The notes beneath the pieces were generated by a model. That model was given only the letters and a program-made list of their open reading frames with translations, ran no database searches and was not told where the DNA came from. Source: Hymenobacter sedentarius (GTDB lineage Bacteria; Bacteroidota; Bacteroidia; Cytophagales; Hymenobacteraceae). From it: 64,000 nt of DNA. The stretch lies in assembly GCF_001507645.1 (NCBI RefSeq), contig NZ_CP013909.1, positions 1 through 64,000 on the forward strand, written 5' to 3'. The position numbers and the translations under genes are program-made. Position 1 is the stretch's first letter; each line of letters starts with the position of its first letter. This document shows positions 33,358 to 43,204 of this stretch, piece after piece.

Positions 33358-35421
33358 ATGCACACTACTCTACTGCCTGGCCGGCTGCGGCAGGCACTGC
33401 CGGTGCTGTTGGGCTGTTTTTTAACCGCAGTGGCCGCTCAGGCCCAGCCGGAGCCCATTAAATTTGGCCAGATAGACAAGGCCGACCTCACGGCCGCTCC
33501 CTTCGCCGCCGACAGCGCGGCCGGGGCCGTGGTGCTGTGCGATTTTGGCCGCTCGCGCCTGCGGGGCAAGCGCAGCGGCCTCGAAATAGTATTTGAGCGG
33601 GTCACGCGCATCAAAATCCTGAAGAAGTCGGGCTACGACGAGGCCAGCGTCGAAATCCCGCTCTACCACCGCGAAGGCGACCAGGAAAAGATTTCCAACC
33701 TGCGCGGCTTTACCTACAACCTGGTGAACGGCGTGGTGGTAAAAACCAAGCTGGAGCCCGGCGGCGCCTTCGTCGAAAAGCGCACGCCCAACGTGAACGT
33801 GCAGAAATTTACGCTTCCCAATGTGCAGGAAGGCGCCGTGCTGGAATACGCCTACACCCTCAGCTCCGATTTCCTGTTCAACTTCCAGGACTGGACGTTT
33901 CAGCGCGATATTCCGGTGCGCTACAGCGAGTACCGCTCCAGCATCCCCACTTTCTACAAGTACAACATCCTCTACCAGGGCAACCGCACGCCCGATGTGA
34001 ACCTGATGAGCGTGGGCCAGACCACCCTGATGCTCGACAACAAAGTAGGGGACGGCCTCAGCGCCGGGCTGACCAATGGCACCCTCTCCGTAACGGCCTC
34101 CACCGAGGACCACCAGTGGGTGCTCAAAAATGTACCGGCCTTTCGCGCCGAGCCGTACATGACTACCGCGCAGGACTACGTGGCCCGGCTGGACTTTGAG
34201 CTCACCGGCGAGCAGTGGCCCGAGCAGCCCTACCAGGACCTGACCGGCACCTGGGACAAAATCAACGCCCGGCTGCTGGCCGACGAGGACTTTGGCGGCC
34301 GCCTCGGCCAGGCCGGGGCGCTGAAAGCCCAATTGCAGGGCCTCGCAGCCCAATACCCCGACGTAGCGGCCTGCGCCGCCGCCGTGCGCCAGCTGGTGCT
34401 GGCCGCCATGCGCTACGACGGCACCGACCGCTACTATGCCCGGGAGCCCCTGCGCAAGGCCCTGGACGCCCACCGCGGCTCGTCGGCCGATGTGAACCTG
34501 CTCCTGCTGGCCGCGCTGCAGGAAGCCGGCGTGCCGGCCCACCCGCTGCTGCTCAGCACCCGCGACCACGGCCGCGTCAACAAGGAAATTCCGCTGCTCG
34601 AGCGGTTCAACTACGTGGTGGCCCTGGTGCCCCTGGCCGCCGGCAAAGACCTGCTGGTAGACGCCACCGATGCGCAGCTGCCCTGCGGCATGCTCCCCGA
34701 GCGCTGCCTCAACCGCGTGGGCCGCCTCATCACCAAGTTCCCGAACGACAGCCGCTGGGTGGACCTCACCCCGGCCCAGCGCCACGTGCACTACCAGCAG
34801 GTAAACCTGACGCTGGACGCCGATGGTGGCCTCACCGGCAACGTGCACGAGGAGCATGGCGGCTACGCGGCCGCCGACGCCCGCGCCCAGCTCACCGCCC
34901 TGGGCGAGAAGAAGTACCTGGCCGGGCTGCAGCAGCGGCACGAGGCCTGGGCCATGCCCAAGCTCGCCGTAACCCACGCCGACGACGTGGACAAACCCCT
35001 GGCCCTGGACTACACCTTCAGCCAGCCCAGCACCGAGAAGCCCGATGGCGGCCCCCTCTACCTGAGCCCGCTGAGCGAGTTTGGAACCAGCCAAAACCCG
35101 TTTCGGCACGAGCAGCGGTCCTTCGCCGTCGACTTTGGGGCCGCGCAGGAAGAGCTAGTGGTCATCAACCTGGCCCTGCCCGCGGGCTATGAGCTGGCCG
35201 AGGTGCCCAAGCCCGCCAATGTGAACCTGCCCGACAACGGCGGCAAGTTCTATTACGCCGTGAGCGCCGCCATGCCCGGGCGCGTGCAGCTCACCACCCG
35301 CCTCATCCTGGCCAACCCCGTGTATGCGGCCGAAGACTACGCCAACCTGCGCGAGCTGTACCGCCTGCTGCTGGAAAAGCAGGCCGAAAAACTCATCATA
35401 AAGAAGAAAGCCAACGGTTAG
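33358..35421 (+). CDS. DUF3857 / transglutaminase-like protein, copy A (catalytic residues lost)
   Basis: 687 residues. A signal peptide (cleavage after AAQAQ) precedes a DUF3857 domain (IVFERVTRIKILKKSGYDEA, FTLPNVQEGAVLEYAYTL), a transglutaminase-like core and a C-terminal beta domain. Where an active core has the catalytic Cys and His, this protein reads SSADVNLLLLAALQEAGVPA (Val for Cys) and ERFNYVVALVP (Tyr for His), so it is probably a non-catalytic binding module in the periplasm. It is about 120 bp upstream of a close paralogue and the two look like one operon. ATG at 33358 is used rather than the TTG two codons before. Confidence 0.92.
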   Translation: MHTTLLPGRLRQALPVLLGCFLTAVAAQAQPEPIKFGQIDKADLTAAPFAADSAAGAVVLCDFGRSRLRGKRSGLEIVFERVTRIKILKKSGYDEASVEIPLYHREGDQEKISNLRGFTYNLVNGVVVKTKLEPGGAFVEKRTPNVNVQKFTLPNVQEGAVLEYAYTLSSDFLFNFQDWTFQRDIPVRYSEYRSSIPTFYKYNILYQGNRTPDVNLMSVGQTTLMLDNKVGDGLSAGLTNGTLSVTASTEDHQWVLKNVPAFRAEPYMTTAQDYVARLDFELTGEQWPEQPYQDLTGTWDKINARLLADEDFGGRLGQAGALKAQLQGLAAQYPDVAACAAAVRQLVLAAMRYDGTDRYYAREPLRKALDAHRGSSADVNLLLLAALQEAGVPAHPLLLSTRDHGRVNKEIPLLERFNYVVALVPLAAGKDLLVDATDAQLPCGMLPERCLNRVGRLITKFPNDSRWVDLTPAQRHVHYQQVNLTLDADGGLTGNVHEEHGGYAAADARAQLTALGEKKYLAGLQQRHEAWAMPKLAVTHADDVDKPLALDYTFSQPSTEKPDGGPLYLSPLSEFGTSQNPFRHEQRSFAVDFGAAQEELVVINLALPAGYELAEVPKPANVNLPDNGGKFYYAVSAAMPGRVQLTTRLILANPVYAAEDYANLRELYRLLLEKQAEKLIIKKKANG

Positions 35422-35538
35422 CTCAACTTCCGGCAATCCCAGCTCCCGGCCTGCCCGGATTATTCGTTGACCCCCAATACAATCAGCTCAATTTCGGACT
35501 CCCGCCTTATTACTTTTCCTGCCTTATTTCCTCTTTGC

Positions 35539-37587
35539 ATGAAGCTACCCCTACGCTCGTCCCTTACCCTGGCCGCCCTGCTGAGTGCTTTCGCGGCGCA
35601 GGCCCAGCCCGAACCCATCAAATTCGGCAAGCCCGACCCGAAAGACCTGACGGCCGCGCCCTTTGTGGGCGATAGCGCCGCCGCGGCCGTGGTGCTGTGC
35701 GACTACGGCACCACCACCATTCAGTACATCAACAACGACTTCCAGCTGGTATCGGAGCGGATTACGCGCATCAAAATCCTGAAGAAAGCGGGCTACGAGG
35801 TGGCCACGGTGCAGGTGCCGCTTTTCCACCGCAACAGCAGCGAAGAAAAAATCACGGGCCTGCGCGGCTTCACCTACAACCTGGTAAACGGGCAGGTGCA
35901 AAAAAGCAAGCTGGAAAGCAGCAACGTCTTTACCGAAGACCGCACCAAAAACGTGCGGGTGCGCAAGTTTACGCTGCCCGATGTGCGCGAGGGCGCCGTG
36001 ATTGAGTACGCCTACATCGTGACGTCGGACTTCTTTTTCAACTTCCAGGACTGGACCTTTCAGCGCGACATCCCCACGCGCTGGAGCGAGTTTCGGGCCA
36101 CCATTCCCGAGTATTTCCACTACAAAATGCTGATGCAGGGCTACCACCCCCTGGAAGTGCAGACAAAGACGGACAACATGACGCAGTTTACGGTGCACAC
36201 GGCGGGCGGCTTTTCCGGCAGCGGCTTTGGCACCACCCGCGAAGCCGCCAGCAACGAAACCGTGACGGCCCGCGTGACCAACTACAACTGGGCCATGAAG
36301 AACGTGCCGGCGTTTCGCAACGAGCCGTTCATGACCACTTCCGAGGACTACGTCGACCGCATCAACTTCCAGCTGGCGGGCGAGCAGTTTCCCGGGCAGG
36401 CCTACCAAAACGTAGCTGCCACCTGGGACAAGATTAACTCGGAGCTCCTGAGCGATGAGAACTTTGGCTTGCAGCTCGACCGCGGCAATTTCCTGAAGCC
36501 CCAGATGCAGGCCCTGGCCACCCAATACCCCGACGTGGCGGAACGCGCCGCCGCCGTGCGCGAGGTGGTGATGAGCGGCATTCGCTACGACGGCACCAAC
36601 CGCTACTCTACCGATGGCTCGCTGCGCAAAGCCTACGACGCCCACCTGGGCAGCGCGGCCGACGTGAACCTGCTGCTCATTGCCGGCCTGCGCGATGCTG
36701 GCATTCCGGCCCAGCCCCTGCTGCTGAGCACCCGCAGCCACGGCCGCGTAAACGAGGCCCTGGCGCTGCTCGACAAGTTTAACTACGTGGTGGCCCTGGT
36801 GCCGCTGGCCGATGGCAAAGACCTGCTCCTGGACGCCACCGAGCCGCTGCTGCCCGCCGGCGTGCTGCCCGAGCGCTGCCTCAACCACCTGGGCCGCCTG
36901 ATAACGAAGAAGCCCGAAGACGGCCGCTGGGTCGACCTGTCGCCCGCCCAGCGCCACGTGCGCTACCAGCAAGTGCAGCTCACCATGGACGCGCAAGGCG
37001 GCCTGACCGGCAAAGTGCACCAGGAGCACGGCGGCTACGCCGGCGTGGCCGCCCGCAAGCACATGGCCACCCTGGGCGAGAAAAAATACCTGGCCGAGCT
37101 AACCACCCAGCACAGCACCTGGACCGTGCCCAAGCTCACGGTGGGCCAGCGCGAAAACGTGGCCAAGCCCCTGGCCCTGGACTACGAATTCACGCAGCCC
37201 GCCGACGACAACGCCACCGCCGGCACCTTCTACCTGAGCCCGCTCCGGGAGTTTAGCAGCGAGCAAAACCCCTTCCGCCACGACGACCGCCTGTTTCCCG
37301 TGGACTTTGGCGCCGCACAGGACGAAACCACCATGGTGACCCTCACGCTGCCCACGGGCTACGAGCTGGCCGAAATGCCCAAGTCCGCCGTACTGGACCT
37401 CCCCGACGGCGGGGGCCGTTTCCTCTACAGCGTTGCCACTACTACCCCAAATACGGTGCAGCTCACCGGCCGCCTGAGCCTGCGCAAGCCCGCCTACGCC
37501 GCCGCAGAATACGCCCAGCTCCGCGAGTTCTACCGCCTCATGCTGCAAAAGCAAGGCGAGAAACTGGTGATTAAAAAGAAGGCATAG
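35539..37587 (+). CDS. DUF3857 / transglutaminase-like protein, copy B (catalytic residues lost)
   Basis: 682 residues, closely related to copy A along its whole length: signal peptide ending QAQPEPIKFG, DUF3857 with RITRIKILKKAGYEVATVQV, and core SAADVNLLLIAGLRDAGIPA and DKFNYVVALVPLADGKD. As in copy A, the catalytic Cys and His positions hold Val and Tyr. CTCTTTGC directly abuts the ATG. Duplication followed by modest divergence is evident. Confidence 0.92.
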   Translation: MKLPLRSSLTLAALLSAFAAQAQPEPIKFGKPDPKDLTAAPFVGDSAAAAVVLCDYGTTTIQYINNDFQLVSERITRIKILKKAGYEVATVQVPLFHRNSSEEKITGLRGFTYNLVNGQVQKSKLESSNVFTEDRTKNVRVRKFTLPDVREGAVIEYAYIVTSDFFFNFQDWTFQRDIPTRWSEFRATIPEYFHYKMLMQGYHPLEVQTKTDNMTQFTVHTAGGFSGSGFGTTREAASNETVTARVTNYNWAMKNVPAFRNEPFMTTSEDYVDRINFQLAGEQFPGQAYQNVAATWDKINSELLSDENFGLQLDRGNFLKPQMQALATQYPDVAERAAAVREVVMSGIRYDGTNRYSTDGSLRKAYDAHLGSAADVNLLLIAGLRDAGIPAQPLLLSTRSHGRVNEALALLDKFNYVVALVPLADGKDLLLDATEPLLPAGVLPERCLNHLGRLITKKPEDGRWVDLSPAQRHVRYQQVQLTMDAQGGLTGKVHQEHGGYAGVAARKHMATLGEKKYLAELTTQHSTWTVPKLTVGQRENVAKPLALDYEFTQPADDNATAGTFYLSPLREFSSEQNPFRHDDRLFPVDFGAAQDETTMVTLTLPTGYELAEMPKSAVLDLPDGGGRFLYSVATTTPNTVQLTGRLSLRKPAYAAAEYAQLREFYRLMLQKQGEKLVIKKKA

Positions 37588-37617
37588 GTTGAGCTGAAAT
37601 CGTCAGGATGTTAGGTT

Positions 37618-37754
37618 GTGATGCAGAGCGCAGCGAAGCATCTTTACCGCGCAAGTAATCCAATCGCCTGTCATGCAGAGCGCAGCGAAGCATCTTATCC
37701 CCGTCGAACGAACCATGCTGACCTGATAAGATGCTTCGCAGGCTCAGCATGACA
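37618..37754. repeat. Family-1 palindrome, copy 8 (left half plus full element)
   Basis: A left half (GATGCAGAGCGCAGCGAAGC, 37618-37644) precedes a full element (37669-37754) with arms TGTCATGCAGAGCGCAGCGA / GCTCAGCATGACA. A degraded right half may follow at about 37766-37792. It fills the gap between DUF3857 copies B and C. Confidence 0.88.
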
Positions 37755-37864
37755 AGAGGCGTGGTAAGGATGCTCGCTGCGCCCGGCCTGACCGTTCTAC
37801 CTGCCACAGTCAATCCAGCCCAACATCCTACCCGATTATCCGCTACCTCATTCCCCATCATTTC

Positions 37865-39814
37865 GTGAAAGCACTGCTACCCTTCCTTGCTGCACTGCCC
37901 CTGAGCAGCTTTCTATCCTTACACCCTGCAGCTCCGGTGCCTAAATACGCCGTGGCGGATATTCCGGCAACGCTGCAGGAGGGTGCGCACGCCGTGCTGC
38001 GGGCCGACGACGAGGTAGTGACCGTAAAATCGGCTGGGCGGCTGGTGCACACCGTGCACCGGGTGATAACCGTGCTGGACCCTGCTGGCGACGACTTTGG
38101 CCGCCAAACGGTGAGCTACGACGCCCTCAACTCCCTGAGCTACCTGCGCGGGGCGGTGTATGATGCCGATGGCCGCCTGCTGCACCAACTGCGGGCCGCC
38201 GAAATCCACGACCAGGGCATGGGCGACGCCGGCGGCAGCTTCATGACCGATATCCGCGTGCGCTACGCCGACCTGCGCCAGCCCCAGACGCCCTACACCG
38301 TTGAATTCGAATACGAAATCGTATCCGACAACACCTTATTTTATCCCGACTGGCAGCCCCAGGAAGAGGAAGGCCTGGCCGTGCAAAACGCTACGTTCCG
38401 TGTAACCACGCCCGCTGCCCTGCCGTTGCGCTACCAGGAGCGGGAGCTGCCAGCAGGCACCGCCGTGGCCCACACCACCGCAAGCAACCAGGACATCTAC
38501 GAGTGGAAGCTAGCCAACCTGCCAGCCGCCGAAGACGAGGAAGCCGCCCCGCCGCTGTACTGTACCACGCCCAGGGTAGTGCTGGCCCCCAGCACCTTCG
38601 AAGTCCAAGGCCACAAAGGCACCGCGGCCAGTTGGCAAAGCTTTGGCCAGTGGAACTATGAGCTCAACGCCGGCCGCGATGTGCTCCCACCCGCCACGCT
38701 GGCCAAGGTAGCCGCCCTGGTAAAAGACGCCCCCGATGCCCGCACCCGGGCCCAGCGGGTGTACGAAATGCTGCAAGGCAGCACCCGCTACATCTCGGTG
38801 CAGCTGGGCCTGGGCGGCTGGCAAACCTTCCCCGCTAGCTCCGTGGCCAGCAACGGCTACGGCGACTGCAAAGCCCTGAGCAACTACACCAAGGCCCTGC
38901 TGGCCGCTGCTGGCGTGCCCGCCTACGTGGCGCTGGTAGGCGCTGGCGCCGAACACCCCGACCTGCGCGCCGACTTTCCCAGCTCGCAGTTCAACCACGC
39001 CATTGTGTGCGTTCCCATGACCAAAGCAGGCCGCCCCGACACCCTGTGGCTGGAATGCACCAGCCAAACGGATGCCTTTGGCTACATGGGCAGCTTCACC
39101 GGCAACCGCCACGCACTGCTGCTCACGCCCCAGGGCGGGCAGCTGGTGGCCACGCCCCGCTACGGCACCGCCGAAAACCGCCGCGAACGCCGCATCGACC
39201 TGTACCTGGATGCCGTGGGCGGGGCCACCGCCACGGCCCGCACCCTGCGCACTGGCCAGGAGCAGGACCTCTACGCCCAGCTGCTGCACGAGTTGGGTCC
39301 CGTGGAGCAGAAAAAGTACGTAACCGACCGGCTCAAGCTGCCCACCTTCACCCTCACCAAATTCAACCTGGCGGCCACCGCCCCCGGCCCCACGCCGGGC
39401 GTAGTCGAAACCCTGGGGCTCACGCTGCCGGGCTTTGCCATGCCCAGCGGCAAGCGCGTGTTTGTGACCCCTAACCTGCTGAGCCGCCTGCCCGCCCTGC
39501 CGGCGCAGGTAGGCGAGCGCCAGGCCGCCGTGTGGCTGCCCCACGCCAGCTTGCAGGCCGATACCGTGCGCCTGCACCTGCCGCCCGGCTTCCGGCCCGA
39601 AACTCTGCCCTCGCCCGTGCAGTTCAGTACCGCCTACGGCACCTACGCCAGCCAATACCAGGCCCTGCTCGATGGCACGGTGCAGTACATCCGTCGGCTT
39701 GAGCTGAAACGCGCCCAAATGCCCCGTACCGCCTACACCGGCTATCTGGACTTCCGCCGCAAAATCAGCCTTGCCGACAAAGCCCAAATTGTGCTGCTGA
39801 AAACGGAGAGCTGA
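37865..39814 (+). CDS. DUF3857 / transglutaminase protein, copy C (catalytic residues kept)
   Basis: 649 residues with GTG start (MKALLPFLAALPLSSFLSLH signal peptide). DUF3857: VKSAGRLVHTVHRVITVLD. The transglutaminase core keeps the catalytic Cys in NGYGDCKALSNYTKALLAAAG, the His in SSQFNHAIVCVPM and an acidic residue in LWLECTSQTD. So, unlike copies A and B, it may be an active thiol enzyme (amidase, protease or crosslinker) on envelope substrates. Only the C-terminal domain differs strongly from its neighbours. A palindromic repeat separates it from copy B. Confidence 0.9.
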   Translation: MKALLPFLAALPLSSFLSLHPAAPVPKYAVADIPATLQEGAHAVLRADDEVVTVKSAGRLVHTVHRVITVLDPAGDDFGRQTVSYDALNSLSYLRGAVYDADGRLLHQLRAAEIHDQGMGDAGGSFMTDIRVRYADLRQPQTPYTVEFEYEIVSDNTLFYPDWQPQEEEGLAVQNATFRVTTPAALPLRYQERELPAGTAVAHTTASNQDIYEWKLANLPAAEDEEAAPPLYCTTPRVVLAPSTFEVQGHKGTAASWQSFGQWNYELNAGRDVLPPATLAKVAALVKDAPDARTRAQRVYEMLQGSTRYISVQLGLGGWQTFPASSVASNGYGDCKALSNYTKALLAAAGVPAYVALVGAGAEHPDLRADFPSSQFNHAIVCVPMTKAGRPDTLWLECTSQTDAFGYMGSFTGNRHALLLTPQGGQLVATPRYGTAENRRERRIDLYLDAVGGATATARTLRTGQEQDLYAQLLHELGPVEQKKYVTDRLKLPTFTLTKFNLAATAPGPTPGVVETLGLTLPGFAMPSGKRVFVTPNLLSRLPALPAQVGERQAAVWLPHASLQADTVRLHLPPGFRPETLPSPVQFSTAYGTYASQYQALLDGTVQYIRRLELKRAQMPRTAYTGYLDFRRKISLADKAQIVLLKTES

Positions 39815-39851
39815 AATAGCAGTAAGGCATAAACAAGAACGTCAAAACCCA

Positions 39852-39956
39852 GAACGTCATGCTGAGCTCGTCGAAGCATCTCTACCGTGCAACTAATTCT
39901 TTCGCTTAGATTACTCCTGCGGTAGAGATGCTTCGACAAGCTCAGCATGACGTTCT
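39852..39956. repeat. Family-1 palindrome, copy 9
   Basis: Arms GAACGTCATGCTGAGCTCGT then CGAAGCATCTCTACCG, mirrored by CGGTAGAGATGCTTCGACAA then GCTCAGCATGACGTTC. It lies between the convergent DUF3857 copy C and the HhH barrel gene. Confidence 0.93.
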
Positions 39957-39971
39957 TTTTTCTGAATCCGA

Positions 39972-42179
39972 TTAAAACTTCACCCGCAGCTGCGCCTTCA
40001 CCTCGCTGCGCAGGGCGCCCTGGATGGTTTCCAGCCCCGAGCCTACCGTTTCTTGGTGGCGGTAGCGGGTTTCGGCGTAGCGGAGCCAGAGCGTAAGGGA
40101 GCGGTTGAGGCGGATTTCGGCCAGGCCATACACCCGCGTGCCCTGGCCGTACAGCGCCGGCACCGACACAGCCAGCAGCACGTCGTGCTCATACACGTAC
40201 TGGCGGGTATCGTAGTCGTCGGCATCGAATAGGGCGTAGCGGGCCGTGAGCTTGAGGGCGCGGTTGAGCTGGTAGCTCACGTCCTGCGCCAGCACGTAGC
40301 CGCGCCGCCAGGGCAGGCCGGGGTCGTCGCGCAGGCGGGAGGCTTGCAGGCGGGTGCGCAGCTCCAGGGCGGTGCTGGGGGCGGTGTTGCAGTACAGCAG
40401 CAGGCTCTGGCGCAGCTGCTCGCCGGGCAGCGGAATGGGCCGCACAACGTCAGCGGCGGGTAGGTCGCGGGGCTTGAGGCGCTGGCGCAGCTGCACATAG
40501 AGCAGGCTGGTTTTGGTGGGCGTGTAGGCCAGGCGCACCAGGGCATCGTGGCCGGCGGTGGGGGCGCTGGCCCGGTAGCGCAGCCACGGAAAGCGAAACT
40601 GGTCGTAGTAGGCCGATACTTCCCAGCGGGCCACTGGCCGCACTTTCAGGCCGAAGTACACGCCGGTTTCGTTGATGTTGCGGGTGTTTTCGCTGAAGGC
40701 ATTGCCGTAGAGGGTGTGAAAATCGGCGTCGTAGTGCCGCACCAGCAGGGCAGCATCCACGGTGGGGCCCAGGCTGGCCAGCAGGCCGTTTACGGTGCCC
40801 AGGCCGCCCCCGGTGCTGCGCGCCGTTTCGCCGAAGAGCAGCAGGTTGCGCCATACGTAGCTGTAATTCAGACTCAGGGCCAGGTTCTCCTTGCCGCTGA
40901 ACTCGAAGCGGTTGTACGGCTCTGCCCGCTTGAGCAGCGGCGTGCCGTAGTGCGTAAACACGCCGGTGGCGCCCAGGGCCAGGTTGCCATCGCGGCTGGT
41001 GTAGCCCAGGTTGCCGCCCCCGATGGTTTCGGACAGCTGGTGGCGGTTGGCGATTTCCGAGGCCGTGCGGTGGAAGCCGGTGTAGAGCAGCCCCGAGGTA
41101 AACTCATCGAATTGAGCCAGCGAATCCTGCGCCTGCTGCAGATTGGCATCCACATTCTTGTGCGACACAAACGCCGTGGCCTGCACCGTGGGCGCCATCT
41201 GCACCGTGGCCGCCCCACCCCGGAAAAACGTGTTTTCGAGCAGCGAAGCGTAGGCCCGCACGCCCACCGACGAGCGCCGCAGCGTCGTAATCGTCTCGGC
41301 GCCCTTGCCCACGCCCAGCCCCGACGACAGCAGCAACCCCTGGCCAAACTGCAGCTGGTAGTCGCCCAGAGCCAGCGTTTTTAGCCGGCCCCGCTCCTGC
41401 AGCAGCACGTGTGCCGACACGTAATCGGGCCCCAGCCGCCCGCTGCCGGGGTTCCAGCTCAACGGCTCGCCGGCGTCTTTTTCCAACGAAAAGCCCACGC
41501 TGAAATCCTTGGTGTGGCTCACCCGGTAGCGTATCAGCATCTTATCGGGCGAGCCGAGGTAGCGGGTGGTGGGCTGGCCGTGGTAGAGCGTGGGCGGCGT
41601 GTATCCCTGGCGCTCCTGCAGCACCCGCTCGTAGCGCAGGTACAGGGCGTTGTTGTCTTCGCGGGCGATGCGCTGCCACAGCGAGCCGCGGGCGGCGTGC
41701 AGGTTGCTGCTCTGGACGCTTACAAAAGGTAGAATGCGGGAGATAGTGCGCAGGTCGTAGCCCTCGATGCTTTGCAGCTCATACACGCTCAGCAGATCGC
41801 CGTTGGCTTGGCGGTGGAGCAGCAGGGTGGTTATCTGGTTTTCATTCAAGAGCAGCAGCACCCGCAGCTCTTCCCGGGTGGCGGTGTTGAGGTTAATGGG
41901 CGTCTGGTAGTACTGCAGCAGCGTTTCGTACAAGTCCTCGTACGGCACCTGGTCCGACTGGATTTCGGCAAACAGCTCTTGCGTGAGGCGGTCCAAATCG
42001 GGCGGGCGCCGGGTGTAATCTTGGGCTGAAGCTGCAGAGGTTGCCAAAATTCCCGCTAGTATTACCAGCAGCGCAAAGCGGCGCCTGGTGTTTAGGCGCA
42101 ACCCTGTTCCAATCGTTCGAAGTTGTGAAGCGACTCCCGGCGCTCCTATCAGTGGCACTACTGCGCTTTCTGCCCCCAT
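39972..42179 (-). CDS. Outer-membrane barrel protein with N-terminal ComEA-type helix-hairpin-helix
   Basis: 735 residues. After a signal anchor (LLVILAGILATSAASAQ) comes a helix-hairpin-helix pair, INLNTATREELRVLLLLNEN and SVYELQSIEGYDLRTISRIL, of the kind found in the DNA-binding protein ComEA. The rest (about 170-735) is a long series of amphipathic strands (FSVGFSLEKD, GDYQLQFGQGLLLSSGLG, VYFGLKVRPVARWEVSAYYD), ending VKAQLRVKF like an outer-membrane barrel. Such fusions are common in Bacteroidetes; a role in DNA uptake is only suggested. Its start lies 22 bp inside the preceding gene. Confidence 0.87.
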   Translation of the reverse strand: MGAESAVVPLIGAPGVASQLRTIGTGLRLNTRRRFALLVILAGILATSAASAQDYTRRPPDLDRLTQELFAEIQSDQVPYEDLYETLLQYYQTPINLNTATREELRVLLLLNENQITTLLLHRQANGDLLSVYELQSIEGYDLRTISRILPFVSVQSSNLHAARGSLWQRIAREDNNALYLRYERVLQERQGYTPPTLYHGQPTTRYLGSPDKMLIRYRVSHTKDFSVGFSLEKDAGEPLSWNPGSGRLGPDYVSAHVLLQERGRLKTLALGDYQLQFGQGLLLSSGLGVGKGAETITTLRRSSVGVRAYASLLENTFFRGGAATVQMAPTVQATAFVSHKNVDANLQQAQDSLAQFDEFTSGLLYTGFHRTASEIANRHQLSETIGGGNLGYTSRDGNLALGATGVFTHYGTPLLKRAEPYNRFEFSGKENLALSLNYSYVWRNLLLFGETARSTGGGLGTVNGLLASLGPTVDAALLVRHYDADFHTLYGNAFSENTRNINETGVYFGLKVRPVARWEVSAYYDQFRFPWLRYRASAPTAGHDALVRLAYTPTKTSLLYVQLRQRLKPRDLPAADVVRPIPLPGEQLRQSLLLYCNTAPSTALELRTRLQASRLRDDPGLPWRRGYVLAQDVSYQLNRALKLTARYALFDADDYDTRQYVYEHDVLLAVSVPALYGQGTRVYGLAEIRLNRSLTLWLRYAETRYRHQETVGSGLETIQGALRSEVKAQLRVKF

Positions 42180-43096
42180 GCCTTGGAAATGCTTAAATGC
42201 TGGCTAAATCCTAAAGCCTGCTGGAATGCCGCCGCGTAATCAATTTGAAAAGCCCCGGCCAAAACACCGATGCCGGCACTGGCTTGCTCGGTGAGCGAAG
42301 CCAGGCCCAGGCGCGCCGCCAGCACGGGCACCGGGCGGTACTCCAGGCCCGCTTTGAAATTGGCGGCGCGCTCCACGTCTTTTTCGGTTTCGACCACCAG
42401 CAGCACCTGGGAACTGGGACGGTAGGCCAGGCCGGCTTTGAGCACGGTGGGCACCCGCTCGTCCTGGTAGCTGGCCAGCTTGGTTTGGCCCAGGTTGTAG
42501 AGCGAAGCCCCGAAGCTGAGCCGCTGGGGCACTACTTCAATCTGTCCGCCCAGCGTGCCCAGCACCACGCGCCGGCTGCCCAGGCCCTCGATGCTCACCT
42601 GCAGCAAATCGACGCGGCCGCCCAGGCTGATTTGCCCAAACCGGTAGCCGTAGCCCGCTCCGACTCGAGTTTCATTATAAAGCTGGCCGCCGAAGCGCTG
42701 GGCCTCGAAAGCCACTACGCCATTTCGGGCCCAGGCGGCCTGGGCCGGCGGCACCACGGTCGGCGTTGGGCTGGCCCCATCTGCCGCGGCTACTGCCCCG
42801 AGGGGCCGGCCCAGCGGCAGGGCCACGGTGAGCGCGCCCACGTTGAGAGCGGAGCTGAAGTAGCGGTTCTCGGCATAAAAGCCCACGGTGGGCTGCTGAA
42901 TCTCACTCAGCCCGGCCACGTTGTTGCCCATGCTCCATACTTCGCCGGCAAGCGCCACCGAAGCATTGCCAAGTGCAGCGGCGCGGGCGCCCCGCACCCC
43001 GGGTCCCGTCCCCTGAGCCACCGCCGAAGCCGCTGGCCAACAGGCAAGAAGCCCCAATAAAACAAGCAAAGAACAACGTGGTAGAAAGTGTAGCAT
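42158..43096 (-). CDS. PorQ/PorV-like outer-membrane protein
   Basis: 312 residues with signal peptide (cleavage near AVAQG). Early residues GVRGARAAALGNASVALAGE and NVAGLSEI resemble the PorQ/PorV/UPF0164 barrel group of Bacteroidetes (type IX secretion-linked or uncharacterised). The C-terminus shows barrel-like strands FKAGLEYRPVPVLAARLGLA. It overlaps the HhH barrel gene by 22 bp, so the two form one translational unit and may assemble together. Confidence 0.83.
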   Translation of the reverse strand: MLHFLPRCSLLVLLGLLACWPAASAVAQGTGPGVRGARAAALGNASVALAGEVWSMGNNVAGLSEIQQPTVGFYAENRYFSSALNVGALTVALPLGRPLGAVAAADGASPTPTVVPPAQAAWARNGVVAFEAQRFGGQLYNETRVGAGYGYRFGQISLGGRVDLLQVSIEGLGSRRVVLGTLGGQIEVVPQRLSFGASLYNLGQTKLASYQDERVPTVLKAGLAYRPSSQVLLVVETEKDVERAANFKAGLEYRPVPVLAARLGLASLTEQASAGIGVLAGAFQIDYAAAFQQALGFSQHLSISKAWGQKAQ

Positions 43097-43204
43097 AAGG
43101 GGAAGGTAATATTGCCATGCTTAATGGCTGAGCGAAGCGGCCGAAATTATTTTGCCGCGCTTTTTGGTTAGCTATTGCGGCACCACTGCCGAACTTGCCT
43201 CCTT

